Shown here: positions 56,345 through 64,000 of the stretch, piece by piece
How positions within the stretch are numbered: the stretch's first letter is position 1
How the letters are laid out: the number at the start of each line of letters is the position of its first letter
NCBI RefSeq assembly: GCF_015277735.1
Contig: NZ_JADHDA010000006.1
Location: forward strand, 1-64,000
Length of the DNA: 64,000 nucleotides
From: Psychrobacter sp. NG254
GTDB lineage: Bacteria; Pseudomonadota; Gammaproteobacteria; Pseudomonadales; Moraxellaceae
Direction: 5' to 3'
The notes under the pieces: generated by a model
Told to the model about the DNA's origin: nothing
The model's input: only the letters and a program-made list of their open reading frames with translations
Databases searched by the model: none
Made by a program: the position numbers and the translations under genes

Positions 56345-57997
56345 TCAGTTGCCACTCAATAGTTTATTGGCAGGATAGCTGATTTGAGACGTCGAGCGTA
56401 TCACTTGTGACTGCTTACTTGGTAAGTCAAACTCCCATGCCACTATGCCTTGATTGTTATTCCAATCTCGCTCGGTCACAAGCGGCGTATGAGTGACTGC
56501 AACTTTTAAGCTGTCATCACGGCTGATAGGCTCACTGCCCAATACTTGTAAGCGCACACCGCGATTATGCTGATTGGTAAACTGGTAGGACTTAGTAGTC
56601 GTCAGTGTTTGCATGCGGTTTAGCACACCTTTTTCACCTTGCTTGTCTTCATTGGTCAGCTCTTTGACCATCATATTTGAATCGCTACCAAAACCTATCC
56701 CTTGCTCTTTTAGCATCTGATAATTGTAACGTGACTGACCCACATAATTGTCATCACGGTACAGCTGTAGCGAACCATCGACCCATTCTGGGGTTAGGAA
56801 TGGTGCTGATGCATACCAGTAGGCGGCTGTCTCGACGCTTGGTGTGCTGCGAATCCATAGCTTACTGCTACCAGATTGCTCTCCAATCACTGTACGTACC
56901 CGTCTGCCATCACTTGGAATACTGACCAGCTGCGGTAAGCGATACTCAATGATGCCATTTTTATTTTGACTACTAACGCTGAAATTCGGTAGCGGTGCCA
57001 TAGGCGCTGCTACTCCTTTGGTATAAGCCGCTTCTGCCATCATAACAGGAGCAGCATCCATCATAGGTGACTCACGTCTAACCTGAGCATCTTGATTCTC
57101 TTCATATAATGACAGACGCTGCACATACGGCAGTTGCCCTGTCGTACTCTGGTTGGGGTTCACGGTACTGAGGGTCAAAGGTACATTGGTCCAATTCTCG
57201 CCCGTTTGCTGCGCGATAATCGCAGAGGCCGTGATACTTAACTGCTCGCTATTCGTATTTAGACGCGCTTGATACGCAGGCTCCCAACCTGCACCGCGCA
57301 CTTGGTAGTGCAATTTAAGGGTACTTGGCGTGCGACTGGCCGTGCGCACACTCACCTGTGTCACATTATTAAAGGTTGATGTCGCACTACCTGCCATCAG
57401 CTGATTCAGTGCGTCTTGCGCACGCGCTTGCCGCTGTTGAATCTCTAAAATTCTTTGGTTAATACTGGTCGCTTGAGACTCTATATCACGCGCGTTATTA
57501 GCAATCGTACTGTCCGTATTGACTTGCGTGGCTTTGGTCAAATTCTGCAAGTAGGCTTTCGCTAAGCGGGCCGCTTCTAATTCAGCATTGATATTGGCTA
57601 AGGTGTTTTGCTGCGTTTGTACCTTGGCATCCCCTTGATATTGGCACTGGGCTGCTTGCTCTCCTGTTAGCTCCTCAATACTGATTTCACCGACGTTGAC
57701 GTTACCCACCGCCTGTACGCTCAGACTCTCTTTGTCCATTTGCGGTGACAAGCACGAAAATACAACGGTTTGCTCACCGCTACCTGTAATCGGCAGCGCC
57801 CGTGTCACGCTGGCAAGCCCTTGATAAATAGTCACGTTCTCCACAATGCTCACCGCAGCTTGGGCGCTAGACAATCCAAAGGCAGCAGTGCTCAAAAAAA
57901 TAAGTGGCATTGCCGCAGTTTTAGTCATCTGTTTGCTCAGCTTTCGTAAGCTGGCATTATCCATAGAGATAGAACACTGTGCTAATCGTGCGTTCAT
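56345..57997 (-). CDS. DUF4139/DUF4140 periplasmic protein (mucoidy inhibitor A-like)
   Basis: 550 residues. A long N-terminal region carries a signal-type hydrophobic segment (about 30-47, ending SSAQA). After it come a DUF4140 beta domain starting VSIVENVTIYQG, a coiled-coil (about 125-215) and the DUF4139 beta domain (about 235-550) with LHYQVRGAGWEPAYQARL. The family is widespread and exported, and its function is unknown; one member is called mucoidy inhibitor A. The start at 57997 has AAGGA 8 nt upstream, although in-frame ATGs at residues 12 and 24 would give a more normal signal peptide. Confidence 0.85.
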   Translation of the reverse strand: MNARLAQCSISMDNASLRKLSKQMTKTAAMPLIFLSTAAFGLSSAQAAVSIVENVTIYQGLASVTRALPITGSGEQTVVFSCLSPQMDKESLSVQAVGNVNVGEISIEELTGEQAAQCQYQGDAKVQTQQNTLANINAELEAARLAKAYLQNLTKATQVNTDSTIANNARDIESQATSINQRILEIQQRQARAQDALNQLMAGSATSTFNNVTQVSVRTASRTPSTLKLHYQVRGAGWEPAYQARLNTNSEQLSITASAIIAQQTGENWTNVPLTLSTVNPNQSTTGQLPYVQRLSLYEENQDAQVRRESPMMDAAPVMMAEAAYTKGVAAPMAPLPNFSVSSQNKNGIIEYRLPQLVSIPSDGRRVRTVIGEQSGSSKLWIRSTPSVETAAYWYASAPFLTPEWVDGSLQLYRDDNYVGQSRYNYQMLKEQGIGFGSDSNMMVKELTNEDKQGEKGVLNRMQTLTTTKSYQFTNQHNRGVRLQVLGSEPISRDDSLKVAVTHTPLVTERDWNNNQGIVAWEFDLPSKQSQVIRSTSQISYPANKLLSGN

Positions 57998-58206
57998 ACA
58001 TCATTCCTTAGAAATAAAAATCCATCATGGCATCAGCGCAAGAATCTGCTGGTGAATAAAAAAGCGGCAATATATAGCATCAGGCCAATATTGCTTAAAA
58101 ACATTATTTAGGGGCTAATAGTACTTCTCTTCCCAACAATACCGTAGCCGTTTTATAGCATTTTAGCAATAACGGACTGCCTATCAATCATTCATCTATT
58201 TTACAC
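57998..58206. other. Intergenic DNA with a decayed repeat fragment
   Basis: Between the divergent DUF4139 and urtA genes. At 58132-58159 the string CCGTAGCCGTTTT matches the right-hand part of repeat family 1 (copy A) without its ends, so it looks like a relic. Nothing else is recognised. Confidence 0.4.
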
Positions 58207-58263
58207 TGCACCAAACTTTTATCCATTTCCCTGTTATGGTGCAATTTATTAGTAATCGTGCAC
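58207..58263 (+). promoter_or_regulatory. Probable NtrC-type enhancer half-sites upstream of urtA
   Basis: TGCACCA (58207-58213) and its exact inverse TGGTGCA (58237-58243) are separated by 23 bp, and a palindromic GTGCAC lies at 58258-58263. The NtrC consensus is TGCACCA-N3-TGGTGCA, so the half-sites are perfect but the spacing is wider than normal. They lie about 85-140 bp before the -12 element, the usual enhancer distance. Confidence 0.5.
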
Positions 58264-58333
58264 TAAATTAATGAATATCTTAAACAATACTTAATTATTG
58301 CTCAATTATTACACGATTATTGGCTTTTTTTAC

Positions 58334-58350
58334 TTGGCACGGAACTTGAA
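58334..58350 (+). promoter_or_regulatory. Sigma-54 (-24/-12) promoter of the urt operon
   Basis: TTGGCACGGAACTTGAA: the -24 part TGGCACG is exact, the 4-bp spacer (GAAC) is right, and the -12 part is TTGA instead of TTGC. GG (58336) and the -12 G (58348) are 12 bp apart as required. It lies about 60 bp before the urtA start. Confidence 0.65.
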
Positions 58351-58408
58351 CTCTTAATAAGTGTTCAGGAGCCATATTTTATCTTTTGTGTTTATTTAGG
58401 AGATGTCC

Positions 58409-59761
58409 ATGTTTTCGTTACCAACTTTAGCCAATCCTCAATTTGTTGAGACTCATCTGCACGGCAAAATCAAATCACGCTTCTCATTATTAGCGATTGC
58501 TGTCGTTGGTAGCTTGAGTCTCGCTGGCTGTCAAAAGCCTGCCGAAACCGCGACAGCCACAGAGACAACAGCCGAAACAAATACAGAGACAACGACTACC
58601 CCTGCCGCTGATGGCGACACGATCAAAGTGGGCATCTTACATTCGCTATCTGGCACCATGGCCATCTCTGAAACTTCTCTAAAAGACACGGCACTCATGA
58701 CCATTGATGAGATCAATGCCAATGGCGGTGTACTCGGTAAGCAACTAGAACCAGTAGTCGTCGACCCTGCTTCTGATTGGCCGTTGTTTGCCGAAAAAGC
58801 CCGTCAGCTGCTCACTCAAGACAAAGTAGATGTCATCTTTGGTGGTTGGACATCGGTATCACGCAAATCAGTACTGCCAGTGGTTGAAGAGTTAAATGGA
58901 CTGATGTTCTATCCAGTGCAGTACGAAGGACAAGAGCAATCAGAAAATATTTTTTACACGGGTGCTGCACCAAACCAGCAAGCCATTCCGGCGGTAGAGT
59001 ACTTAATGAGTGAAGAAGGCGGCGGTGCAGAGCGCTTCGTATTGCTAGGTACTGATTATGTCTATCCACGCACCACCAACCAGATTTTAAAGGCTTTTTT
59101 AAAATCGAAAGGCGTGGCTGATGCAGACATCATGGAAGAGTACACCCCATTTGGTTTCAGCAATTATCAAACCATCGTATCTAACGTCAAAAAATTCTCA
59201 ACGGGCAAAAAGACCGCCGTAATTTCTACCATCAATGGTGATTCAAACGTTCCGTTCTATCGTGAGCTTGCCAACCAAGGCATCAAAGCATCAGACATTC
59301 CAGTCATGGCATTCTCAGTCGGCGAAGAAGAGCTACGCGGTATCGATACCAGCCTGCTACAAGGTCATTTGGCGGCATGGAACTACTTTATGTCGATCAA
59401 AAACCCAACCAACAGCGCATTTACCAAACGCTATAAGCAATATGCATTAGACCAAAAATTACCGAATGCTGAAAAAGTCGTGACCAATGATCCAATGGAA
59501 GCTACCTATGTGGGTATCAACATGTGGAAACAAGCCGTTGAAAAAGCGGGTACTACCGATGTCGATAAGGTACGTATCAGCATGGCTGGTCAGACGTTTG
59601 ATGCACCTTCTGGCTACACATTGAAAATGGATGATAAAAATCATCATCTATGGAAGCCTGTGATGATTGGTCAAATCCGTGCCGATGGTCAGTTTGATAC
59701 GATTTTTAAAACGCCAGAAGTCATTCAAGCGCAGCCTTGGAGCGAATACATTCCTAAATAG
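58409..59761 (+). CDS. urtA: Urea ABC transporter substrate-binding lipoprotein
   Basis: The periplasmic urea-binding component. A signal peptide with lipobox LAGC (Cys41 from this start) is followed by a Thr/Ala/Glu-rich linker and a type I periplasmic-binding fold (about 70-445). The UrtA hallmarks VGILHSLSGTMAISE, GGWTSVSRKSV and LMFYPVQYEGQE are all present and distinguish it from LivJ or AmiC. The frame is open from 58403, but AGGAG at 58398-58402 abuts that ATG, whereas the ATG at 58409 has ideal 6-nt spacing. It is the first gene of urtABCDE, behind a sigma-54-like promoter. Confidence 0.95.
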   Translation: MFSLPTLANPQFVETHLHGKIKSRFSLLAIAVVGSLSLAGCQKPAETATATETTAETNTETTTTPAADGDTIKVGILHSLSGTMAISETSLKDTALMTIDEINANGGVLGKQLEPVVVDPASDWPLFAEKARQLLTQDKVDVIFGGWTSVSRKSVLPVVEELNGLMFYPVQYEGQEQSENIFYTGAAPNQQAIPAVEYLMSEEGGGAERFVLLGTDYVYPRTTNQILKAFLKSKGVADADIMEEYTPFGFSNYQTIVSNVKKFSTGKKTAVISTINGDSNVPFYRELANQGIKASDIPVMAFSVGEEELRGIDTSLLQGHLAAWNYFMSIKNPTNSAFTKRYKQYALDQKLPNAEKVVTNDPMEATYVGINMWKQAVEKAGTTDVDKVRISMAGQTFDAPSGYTLKMDDKNHHLWKPVMIGQIRADGQFDTIFKTPEVIQAQPWSEYIPK

Positions 59762-59977
59762 AACATCTCCTAAGTAAAGTGGTACTGAAAAGCGCATGGA
59801 GAGTAGCCAGCTGGATAAACGATATAAATAAACGACCCATCGCCTACTCTCCACATTTATTTTTAACACTTATTCTCAACTTTTAAATACCTCCAAACCT
59901 TATCAACACTTCTACTGCTTAGTCCGCTAGGTAGTAGAAGCTAAGGGTTTGTTGTCTGTAAAAACAGGGAGCCGCAC

Positions 59978-61813
59978 ATGCAGCGCCATACTTTACGCCC
60001 ATTTGCAGGGCGAACATCATCCGAACCTGGTAATAGTCCAAAAACATCAGTCAGTGAAGTCATGCAGCAGGCGGCTCATTTTTCAATTTATGTGCCTCTG
60101 CGGTTACTTGCATTGATGGCATTATGCATAACAACTTTCACCACCACAGCGTATGCGGATCATGATGGTCAGGTACATGACCACGATACGAATACCGTTC
60201 ATAGTGAGCAATCTTTGGTCACACCTGTCAACGTAGCCACTTCTCCTCAAGCCAGCACCTCAGATATCTCAGATACTTCAACAACAATTACAAGTTCAGA
60301 CGATGCCATTCAACAATTTGTGGCGGGTGATTTTAGCCAGCGTCAAACCATGTTAAGTGATTGGCCAGGATCGGTTGAAAGTTTAGATAGCTTGGTTGAA
60401 TTCATTGCCAATGATGAGCTATATCAAGGCAACGGTGGTCAAACGTATTTACTGAATAAAGATGATCAGCTATTTACTTATCCTGATAAAAAAGAGACAG
60501 CAAATTGGCCTAGTGACTTATCACAAATCACCTTGACCAATGCGCTACGCTCAGCACTCATCTTTGGACAAGCTAAGGTCAAGCTAGCTTCTGACAAACC
60601 TGCACAGCGACTACAAGCCGTCGATATTTTGGCCAACAATATTGACCAAGTAGATCCAGCCATTATTACAACAGCAGCGGAAAATGAAGACAGCGCTAAA
60701 GTTAAAAAAGCACTAACCGCATTACAGGCTCGTATAGATTTCAAAAACGGCGACCTACCCACTCAGATTGCAGCTGTACACCTACTCGCTGATAGTGATA
60801 ATCCGCAAGTATTGGTCGATATTGAATCTGCTCTCGCGGCTGATGGCTTAGATGCCTCGCTCAAAGCTGCACTTATCGATGCTGAATCTAGCGTGTCACG
60901 CCGCATCGAAATCAGCACATGGACGGGTCATATTTTCACAGGTATGAGTACGGCCAGTATTTTACTGCTGGCCGCTCTTGGTCTTGCCATTACCTTTGGT
61001 CTGCTTGGCGTAATTAATATGGCGCACGGCGAGCTAATTATGATTGGCGCGTATACCACTTATATGGTGCAAAACTTCTTTCAAGCTTATATGCCAGATA
61101 TGGCAGGTTGGTATTTGCTTGCCGCTATTCCAGCCGCTTTTTTAGTCAGCGCTGTCATCGGTATGATTATTGAACGCATTGTGATTCGCCCACTATATGG
61201 TCGTGAGCTAGAGACTTTACTAGCGACCTTTGGCGTGAGCTTAATATTGATGCAACTGGTGCGGATGATTTTTGGTGCGCAAAACGTTGAAGTCAGTAAC
61301 GTGGCATGGCTCAGCGGCGCGTATCAAGTGTCATCAAGCCTTGTACTACCTTATAACCGTATTGCCATTATCGTATTCACGGTCATCGTCGTAGCGCTAC
61401 TGGTGTACTTACTCAATAAGACCCGCTTTGGACTGTTTATACGAGCTGTCACTCAAAATCGCCAAATGGCACGTGCTGTCGGCATCCCTTCTGCACGTAT
61501 CGATATGATGGCGTTTGGTTTGGGCTCTGGGCTGGCTGGTATGGCAGGCTGTGCCCTTGCCCAAGTCGGCAACGTAGGTCCTGATCTGGGTCAAACCTAT
61601 ATCATTGATACGTTTTTGGTCGTCGTCGTTGGCGGCGTCGGACAAGTCTGGGGCGCAGTATTGGCCGCCTTAGGACTTGGTGTGAGTGGTACGGTACTTG
61701 AGATTGGTATCGGTGCGGTACTGGCTAAGATTGTATTATTGGTTCTTGTGATTCTGTTTATTCAGAAACGGCCACAAGGTTTATTTGCACTCAAAGGCCG
61801 CTTTGTCGAATAA
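59978..61813 (+). CDS. urtB: Urea ABC transporter permease UrtB
   Basis: 611 residues. The N-terminus carries a signal or membrane segment (about 42-60), a His/Asp/Thr-rich stretch and an all-helical periplasmic domain (about 105-310) with HEAT-like repeats. A LivH-type permease follows from about 325 with 8 hydrophobic segments, including GLLGVINMAHGELIMIGAY and FGLGSGLAGMAG. The extra periplasmic domain is usual for UrtB, and the fold positions are inferred. It is 216 nt after urtA and is followed by urtC 10 nt later. Confidence 0.94.
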   Translation: MQRHTLRPFAGRTSSEPGNSPKTSVSEVMQQAAHFSIYVPLRLLALMALCITTFTTTAYADHDGQVHDHDTNTVHSEQSLVTPVNVATSPQASTSDISDTSTTITSSDDAIQQFVAGDFSQRQTMLSDWPGSVESLDSLVEFIANDELYQGNGGQTYLLNKDDQLFTYPDKKETANWPSDLSQITLTNALRSALIFGQAKVKLASDKPAQRLQAVDILANNIDQVDPAIITTAAENEDSAKVKKALTALQARIDFKNGDLPTQIAAVHLLADSDNPQVLVDIESALAADGLDASLKAALIDAESSVSRRIEISTWTGHIFTGMSTASILLLAALGLAITFGLLGVINMAHGELIMIGAYTTYMVQNFFQAYMPDMAGWYLLAAIPAAFLVSAVIGMIIERIVIRPLYGRELETLLATFGVSLILMQLVRMIFGAQNVEVSNVAWLSGAYQVSSSLVLPYNRIAIIVFTVIVVALLVYLLNKTRFGLFIRAVTQNRQMARAVGIPSARIDMMAFGLGSGLAGMAGCALAQVGNVGPDLGQTYIIDTFLVVVVGGVGQVWGAVLAALGLGVSGTVLEIGIGAVLAKIVLLVLVILFIQKRPQGLFALKGRFVE

Positions 61814-61823
61814 GGAGAATCCT

Positions 61824-62894
61824 ATGATACTGACCAAATTACTTTCTGATACCCCGCGTAGTGCTGTTTTAATTGGCTTATGTTTTGCCGTACTACTGAT
61901 ACTGCCTTGGCTACATCTTATGCCGGAGACTTCAGCTTTTCACCTTTCAGCCTACTGGATTACCCTGATTGGCAAGATCATGGCACTAGCGATGGTCGCT
62001 CTGGCGCTAGATCTCGTCTGGGGCTATGCCGGTATTTTGAGCTTAGGACATGGCCTGTACTTTGCCTTGGGTGGTTATGCATTTGGCATGTACCTAACAC
62101 GCGAGACAGCAGGCGACGCGCTTCCTGATTTTATGCGATTTTTGAGCTGGACCGAGATGCCATGGTACTGGGCTGGCACGCAGCACTTTTGGTGGGCAGT
62201 CGCACTGGTTGTATTAGTGCCTGGCTTAGTTGCTTTTATCTTTGGTTTCTTTGCCTTTCGCTCAAAAATCAAAGGGGTGTACTTTTCTATCATCACTCAA
62301 GCCATGGTCTATGCAGCAGCCTTGCTATTTTTCCGTAATGAGACAGGCTTTGGCGGTAACAACGGTTTTACTGGTTTTACTACCCTTTTAGGCTATGACA
62401 TTACCGCTGCCTCTACCCGCTCTATGTTGTGCTTTGTCACTGCCGTAGCATTGTTAGTCTCTTATATGGGTTTGCGTCATTTAATGAATCAGCCTTATGG
62501 TCGAGTACTCGGTGCGATTCGTGACAGCGAAAACCGCTTGCAGTATTTAGGCTACCGTACGTTATGGTACAAGCTATCCGCTTGGGTGTTGTCAGCTGTC
62601 ATTGCTGGTATCGCAGGTGCGCTATATGTGCCGCAGGTAGGTATTATCAATCCGAGTGAAATGAACCCAGTGAACTCAATTGAGATAGCCGTCTGGGTAG
62701 CAACTGGTGGTAGAGGAAGCTTAATTGGCGCGATCTTAGGTACTGGTGTGGTCAATGCTGTAAAAACCTACTTTACCGTCGCCTACCCTGAATTTTGGCT
62801 ATTGATATTAGGTGGACTGTTCGTCGTCGTGACGTTGTTTTTACCCAATGGCATTATGGGCTTGTTCGATCGCTTCAAAAAGGAGAAACAGTAA
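61824..62894 (+). CDS. urtC: Urea ABC transporter permease UrtC
   Basis: 356 residues, a LivM-type inner-membrane permease with about 9-10 hydrophobic segments. Hallmarks are LDLVWGYAGILSLGHGLYFALGG (in its two halves), GNNGFTGF and RDSENRLQYLGY, the coupling helix that contacts the ATPases. The frame is open from 61785 inside urtB, but AAGGAG at 61812 places the start at the ATG 61824. Its TAA stop overlaps the urtD ATG by one base. Confidence 0.95.
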   Translation: MILTKLLSDTPRSAVLIGLCFAVLLILPWLHLMPETSAFHLSAYWITLIGKIMALAMVALALDLVWGYAGILSLGHGLYFALGGYAFGMYLTRETAGDALPDFMRFLSWTEMPWYWAGTQHFWWAVALVVLVPGLVAFIFGFFAFRSKIKGVYFSIITQAMVYAAALLFFRNETGFGGNNGFTGFTTLLGYDITAASTRSMLCFVTAVALLVSYMGLRHLMNQPYGRVLGAIRDSENRLQYLGYRTLWYKLSAWVLSAVIAGIAGALYVPQVGIINPSEMNPVNSIEIAVWVATGGRGSLIGAILGTGVVNAVKTYFTVAYPEFWLLILGGLFVVVTLFLPNGIMGLFDRFKKEKQ

Positions 62895-63739
62895 TGCTAA
62901 ATGATAAACCGTCAACGACTGAGCAAATTATTAACGAGTATGGACGTAATCATGGCGGCACTGGCCGCAGTCACCCAAAGCCATCAGGCGTCGATTTTAG
63001 CCATGGCATTGCATTATATTTAGAAGACTTAAGTGTTTGGTTTGATTCATTTCGAGCACTCAACAATCTGTCGCTATATATTGAGGAAGGTGAGCTACGC
63101 TGTATTATTGGCCCCAATGGTGCTGGCAAAACCACATTAATGGATGTCATTACAGGAAAAACCCGCCCTACCGAAGGCAGCGTGTTCTTTGGTCAAACCC
63201 ACAACCTTGCTAATTTATCCACTGAAGAAATCGCCGAAGCTGGCATCGGACGTAAATTTCAAAAACCTACTGTCTTTGAGAACTTTACGGTGATGGACAA
63301 TCTGTTACTTGCTGCGCCGAAAGACAAGCGTGTGGTCAAAAGCTTATTCAACAAACTCAATGCCGATACTCGCGATACCCTCGACGCTACCCTACAGCAA
63401 ATTCGCCTGACCGATAAAATCAACAAGCCAGCTGGTTTGCTCTCACATGGGCAAAAACAATGGTTAGAGATTGGCATGCTGTTAATGCAGAGTCCCAAGC
63501 TAATTTTGCTTGATGAGCCGGTAGCCGGTATGACCGATGCCGAAACTGAACATACCGCCGAGCTGTGTCTACGGCTCAAAAAAAACCATACTTTGGTCGT
63601 GGTCGAGCACGACATGACCTTTATTGATGCCATTAGTGAAAAAGTCACGGTATTGGCACAAGGAGCGATTTTGGCCGAAGGTACGTTAGCAGAAGTGCAA
63701 GCCAATGAAGCTGTGATTGAGTCCTATTTAGGTCGATAG
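62894..63739 (+). CDS. urtD: Urea ABC transporter ATPase UrtD
   Basis: 281 residues, a LivG-type ATPase. Walker A is GPNGAGKTT, the signature loop is LSHGQKQWLEIG (SHGQK in place of LSGGQ, as is usual for UrtD), Walker B is LILLDEPVAG and the switch His is in VVEHDM. A polar N-terminal extension of about 35 residues precedes the domain. The frame is open from 62795 within urtC, but the ATG at 62894 has AGGAG 9 nt upstream. Translational coupling to urtC is likely. Confidence 0.95.
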   Translation: MLNDKPSTTEQIINEYGRNHGGTGRSHPKPSGVDFSHGIALYLEDLSVWFDSFRALNNLSLYIEEGELRCIIGPNGAGKTTLMDVITGKTRPTEGSVFFGQTHNLANLSTEEIAEAGIGRKFQKPTVFENFTVMDNLLLAAPKDKRVVKSLFNKLNADTRDTLDATLQQIRLTDKINKPAGLLSHGQKQWLEIGMLLMQSPKLILLDEPVAGMTDAETEHTAELCLRLKKNHTLVVVEHDMTFIDAISEKVTVLAQGAILAEGTLAEVQANEAVIESYLGR

Positions 63740-63812
63740 CTGAAATAATAATATTGACAAACTGCTATCCCATTTAGAAATTAGGAAACGATTCGAATGT
63801 TAGGAGACAGCC

Positions 63813-64000
63813 ATGTTACAAGTTAACGATATCAATCAATACTATGGTGGCAGCCATATTTTACGAGACGTCTCGCTCACAGCGCCCATCGGCGAATGCA
63901 GTGTGGTACTTGGTCGTAATGGCGTGGGGAAGACTACCCTACTTAAGTGCCTGATGGGCATATTACCGATTAAATCAGGGCAAATCCTGCTCAATGATAA
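63813..64000 (+). CDS. urtE: Urea ABC transporter ATPase UrtE (5' part, cut by window edge)
   Basis: The first 62 codons of a LivF-type ATPase. MLQVNDINQYYGGSHIL, the short A-loop strand, is followed by Walker A GRNGVGKTT and the characteristic KCLMGILPIKSG. TAGGAGA lies 6 nt before the ATG. The rest of the gene, including Walker B, is outside the window. It completes urtABCDE. Confidence 0.93.
   Translation, partial: MLQVNDINQYYGGSHILRDVSLTAPIGECSVVLGRNGVGKTTLLKCLMGILPIKSGQILLND

Noticed and set aside
61785..61823. Start of urtC inside urtB, and likewise urtD inside urtC (62795)
   Set aside because: Clear Shine-Dalgarno sequences and the conserved N-termini place the starts at 61824 and 62894.

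Overview
The window looks like chromosomal DNA of a Psychrobacter-type gammaproteobacterium (Moraxellaceae). The basis is moderate GC content, gammaproteobacterial housekeeping proteins, a fused hisIE followed by tatABC, an rpmI-rplT / pheS-pheT-ihfA block, and short Moraxellaceae-style interspersed repeats. This placement is inference from protein character; no database was searched. I see no prophage, plasmid, complete insertion sequence, CRISPR array, tRNA gene or rRNA gene inside the window.

Layout. 1-480: two tandem promoters of the rRNA-operon (stringent) type fire leftward off the edge. 0.5-15 kb: a uracil-DNA-glycosylase-like protein, upp, an SDR oxidoreductase, an unrecognised ORF with faint ADP-ribosyltransferase-like motifs, an alpha/beta hydrolase, a DUF1653 protein, tyrS, anmK, a fabF with an extended N-terminus, a coiled-coil protein, an M24B aminopeptidase P, a POT peptide transporter and a small Ala-rich membrane protein. 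15-28.4 kb: lnt, corC, a DUF4105 protein, ycgN, a dienelactone hydrolase, a large DUF2339 membrane protein, rbgA/ylqF, mutY and tesB. 28.4-40.9 kb: a repeat-rich intergenic region, rapA, a 2-hydroxyacid dehydrogenase, a Baeyer-Villiger-type monooxygenase, an RluA-family pseudouridine synthase, trxA, rho behind a long leader, a glycine-zipper lipoprotein, ypfJ and an acidic lipoprotein. 41-46.5 kb (minus strand): rpmI, rplT, pheS, pheT, ihfA. 46.8-58 kb: a hotdog thioesterase, hisIE, tatABC, a compact UvrD/FBH1-like helicase, dusC, MAPEG and OsmC proteins, rppH, an NRDE/TANGO2 protein and a DUF4139 protein. 58.4-64 kb: the urea ABC transporter operon urtABCDE, with urtE cut by the right edge.

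How the parts work together. Most genes are independent housekeeping units separated by clear intrinsic terminators, many shared by convergent genes. Three groups act as units: the translation block (L35, L20, PheRS, IHF-alpha), the Tat export machinery behind hisIE, and the five-component urea importer. The urea operon has a sigma-54-like -24/-12 element and TGCAC half-sites upstream, pointing to NtrC-type nitrogen control. AnmK (muropeptide recycling), Lnt (lipoprotein maturation) and several lipoproteins serve the envelope; MutY and the UDG-like protein serve DNA repair; RapA, Rho and RppH act on transcription and mRNA turnover.

No complete novel system was found. The most useful leads are the rrn-type promoters at the left edge, the sigma-54/NtrC architecture before urtA, two families of about 100-bp elements sharing TATAGTCA inverted ends (one sits between pheS and pheT), the absence of infC in front of rpmI, the long C-rich rho leader, and the ART-like ORF whose 3' end overlaps the terminator of the facing gene.
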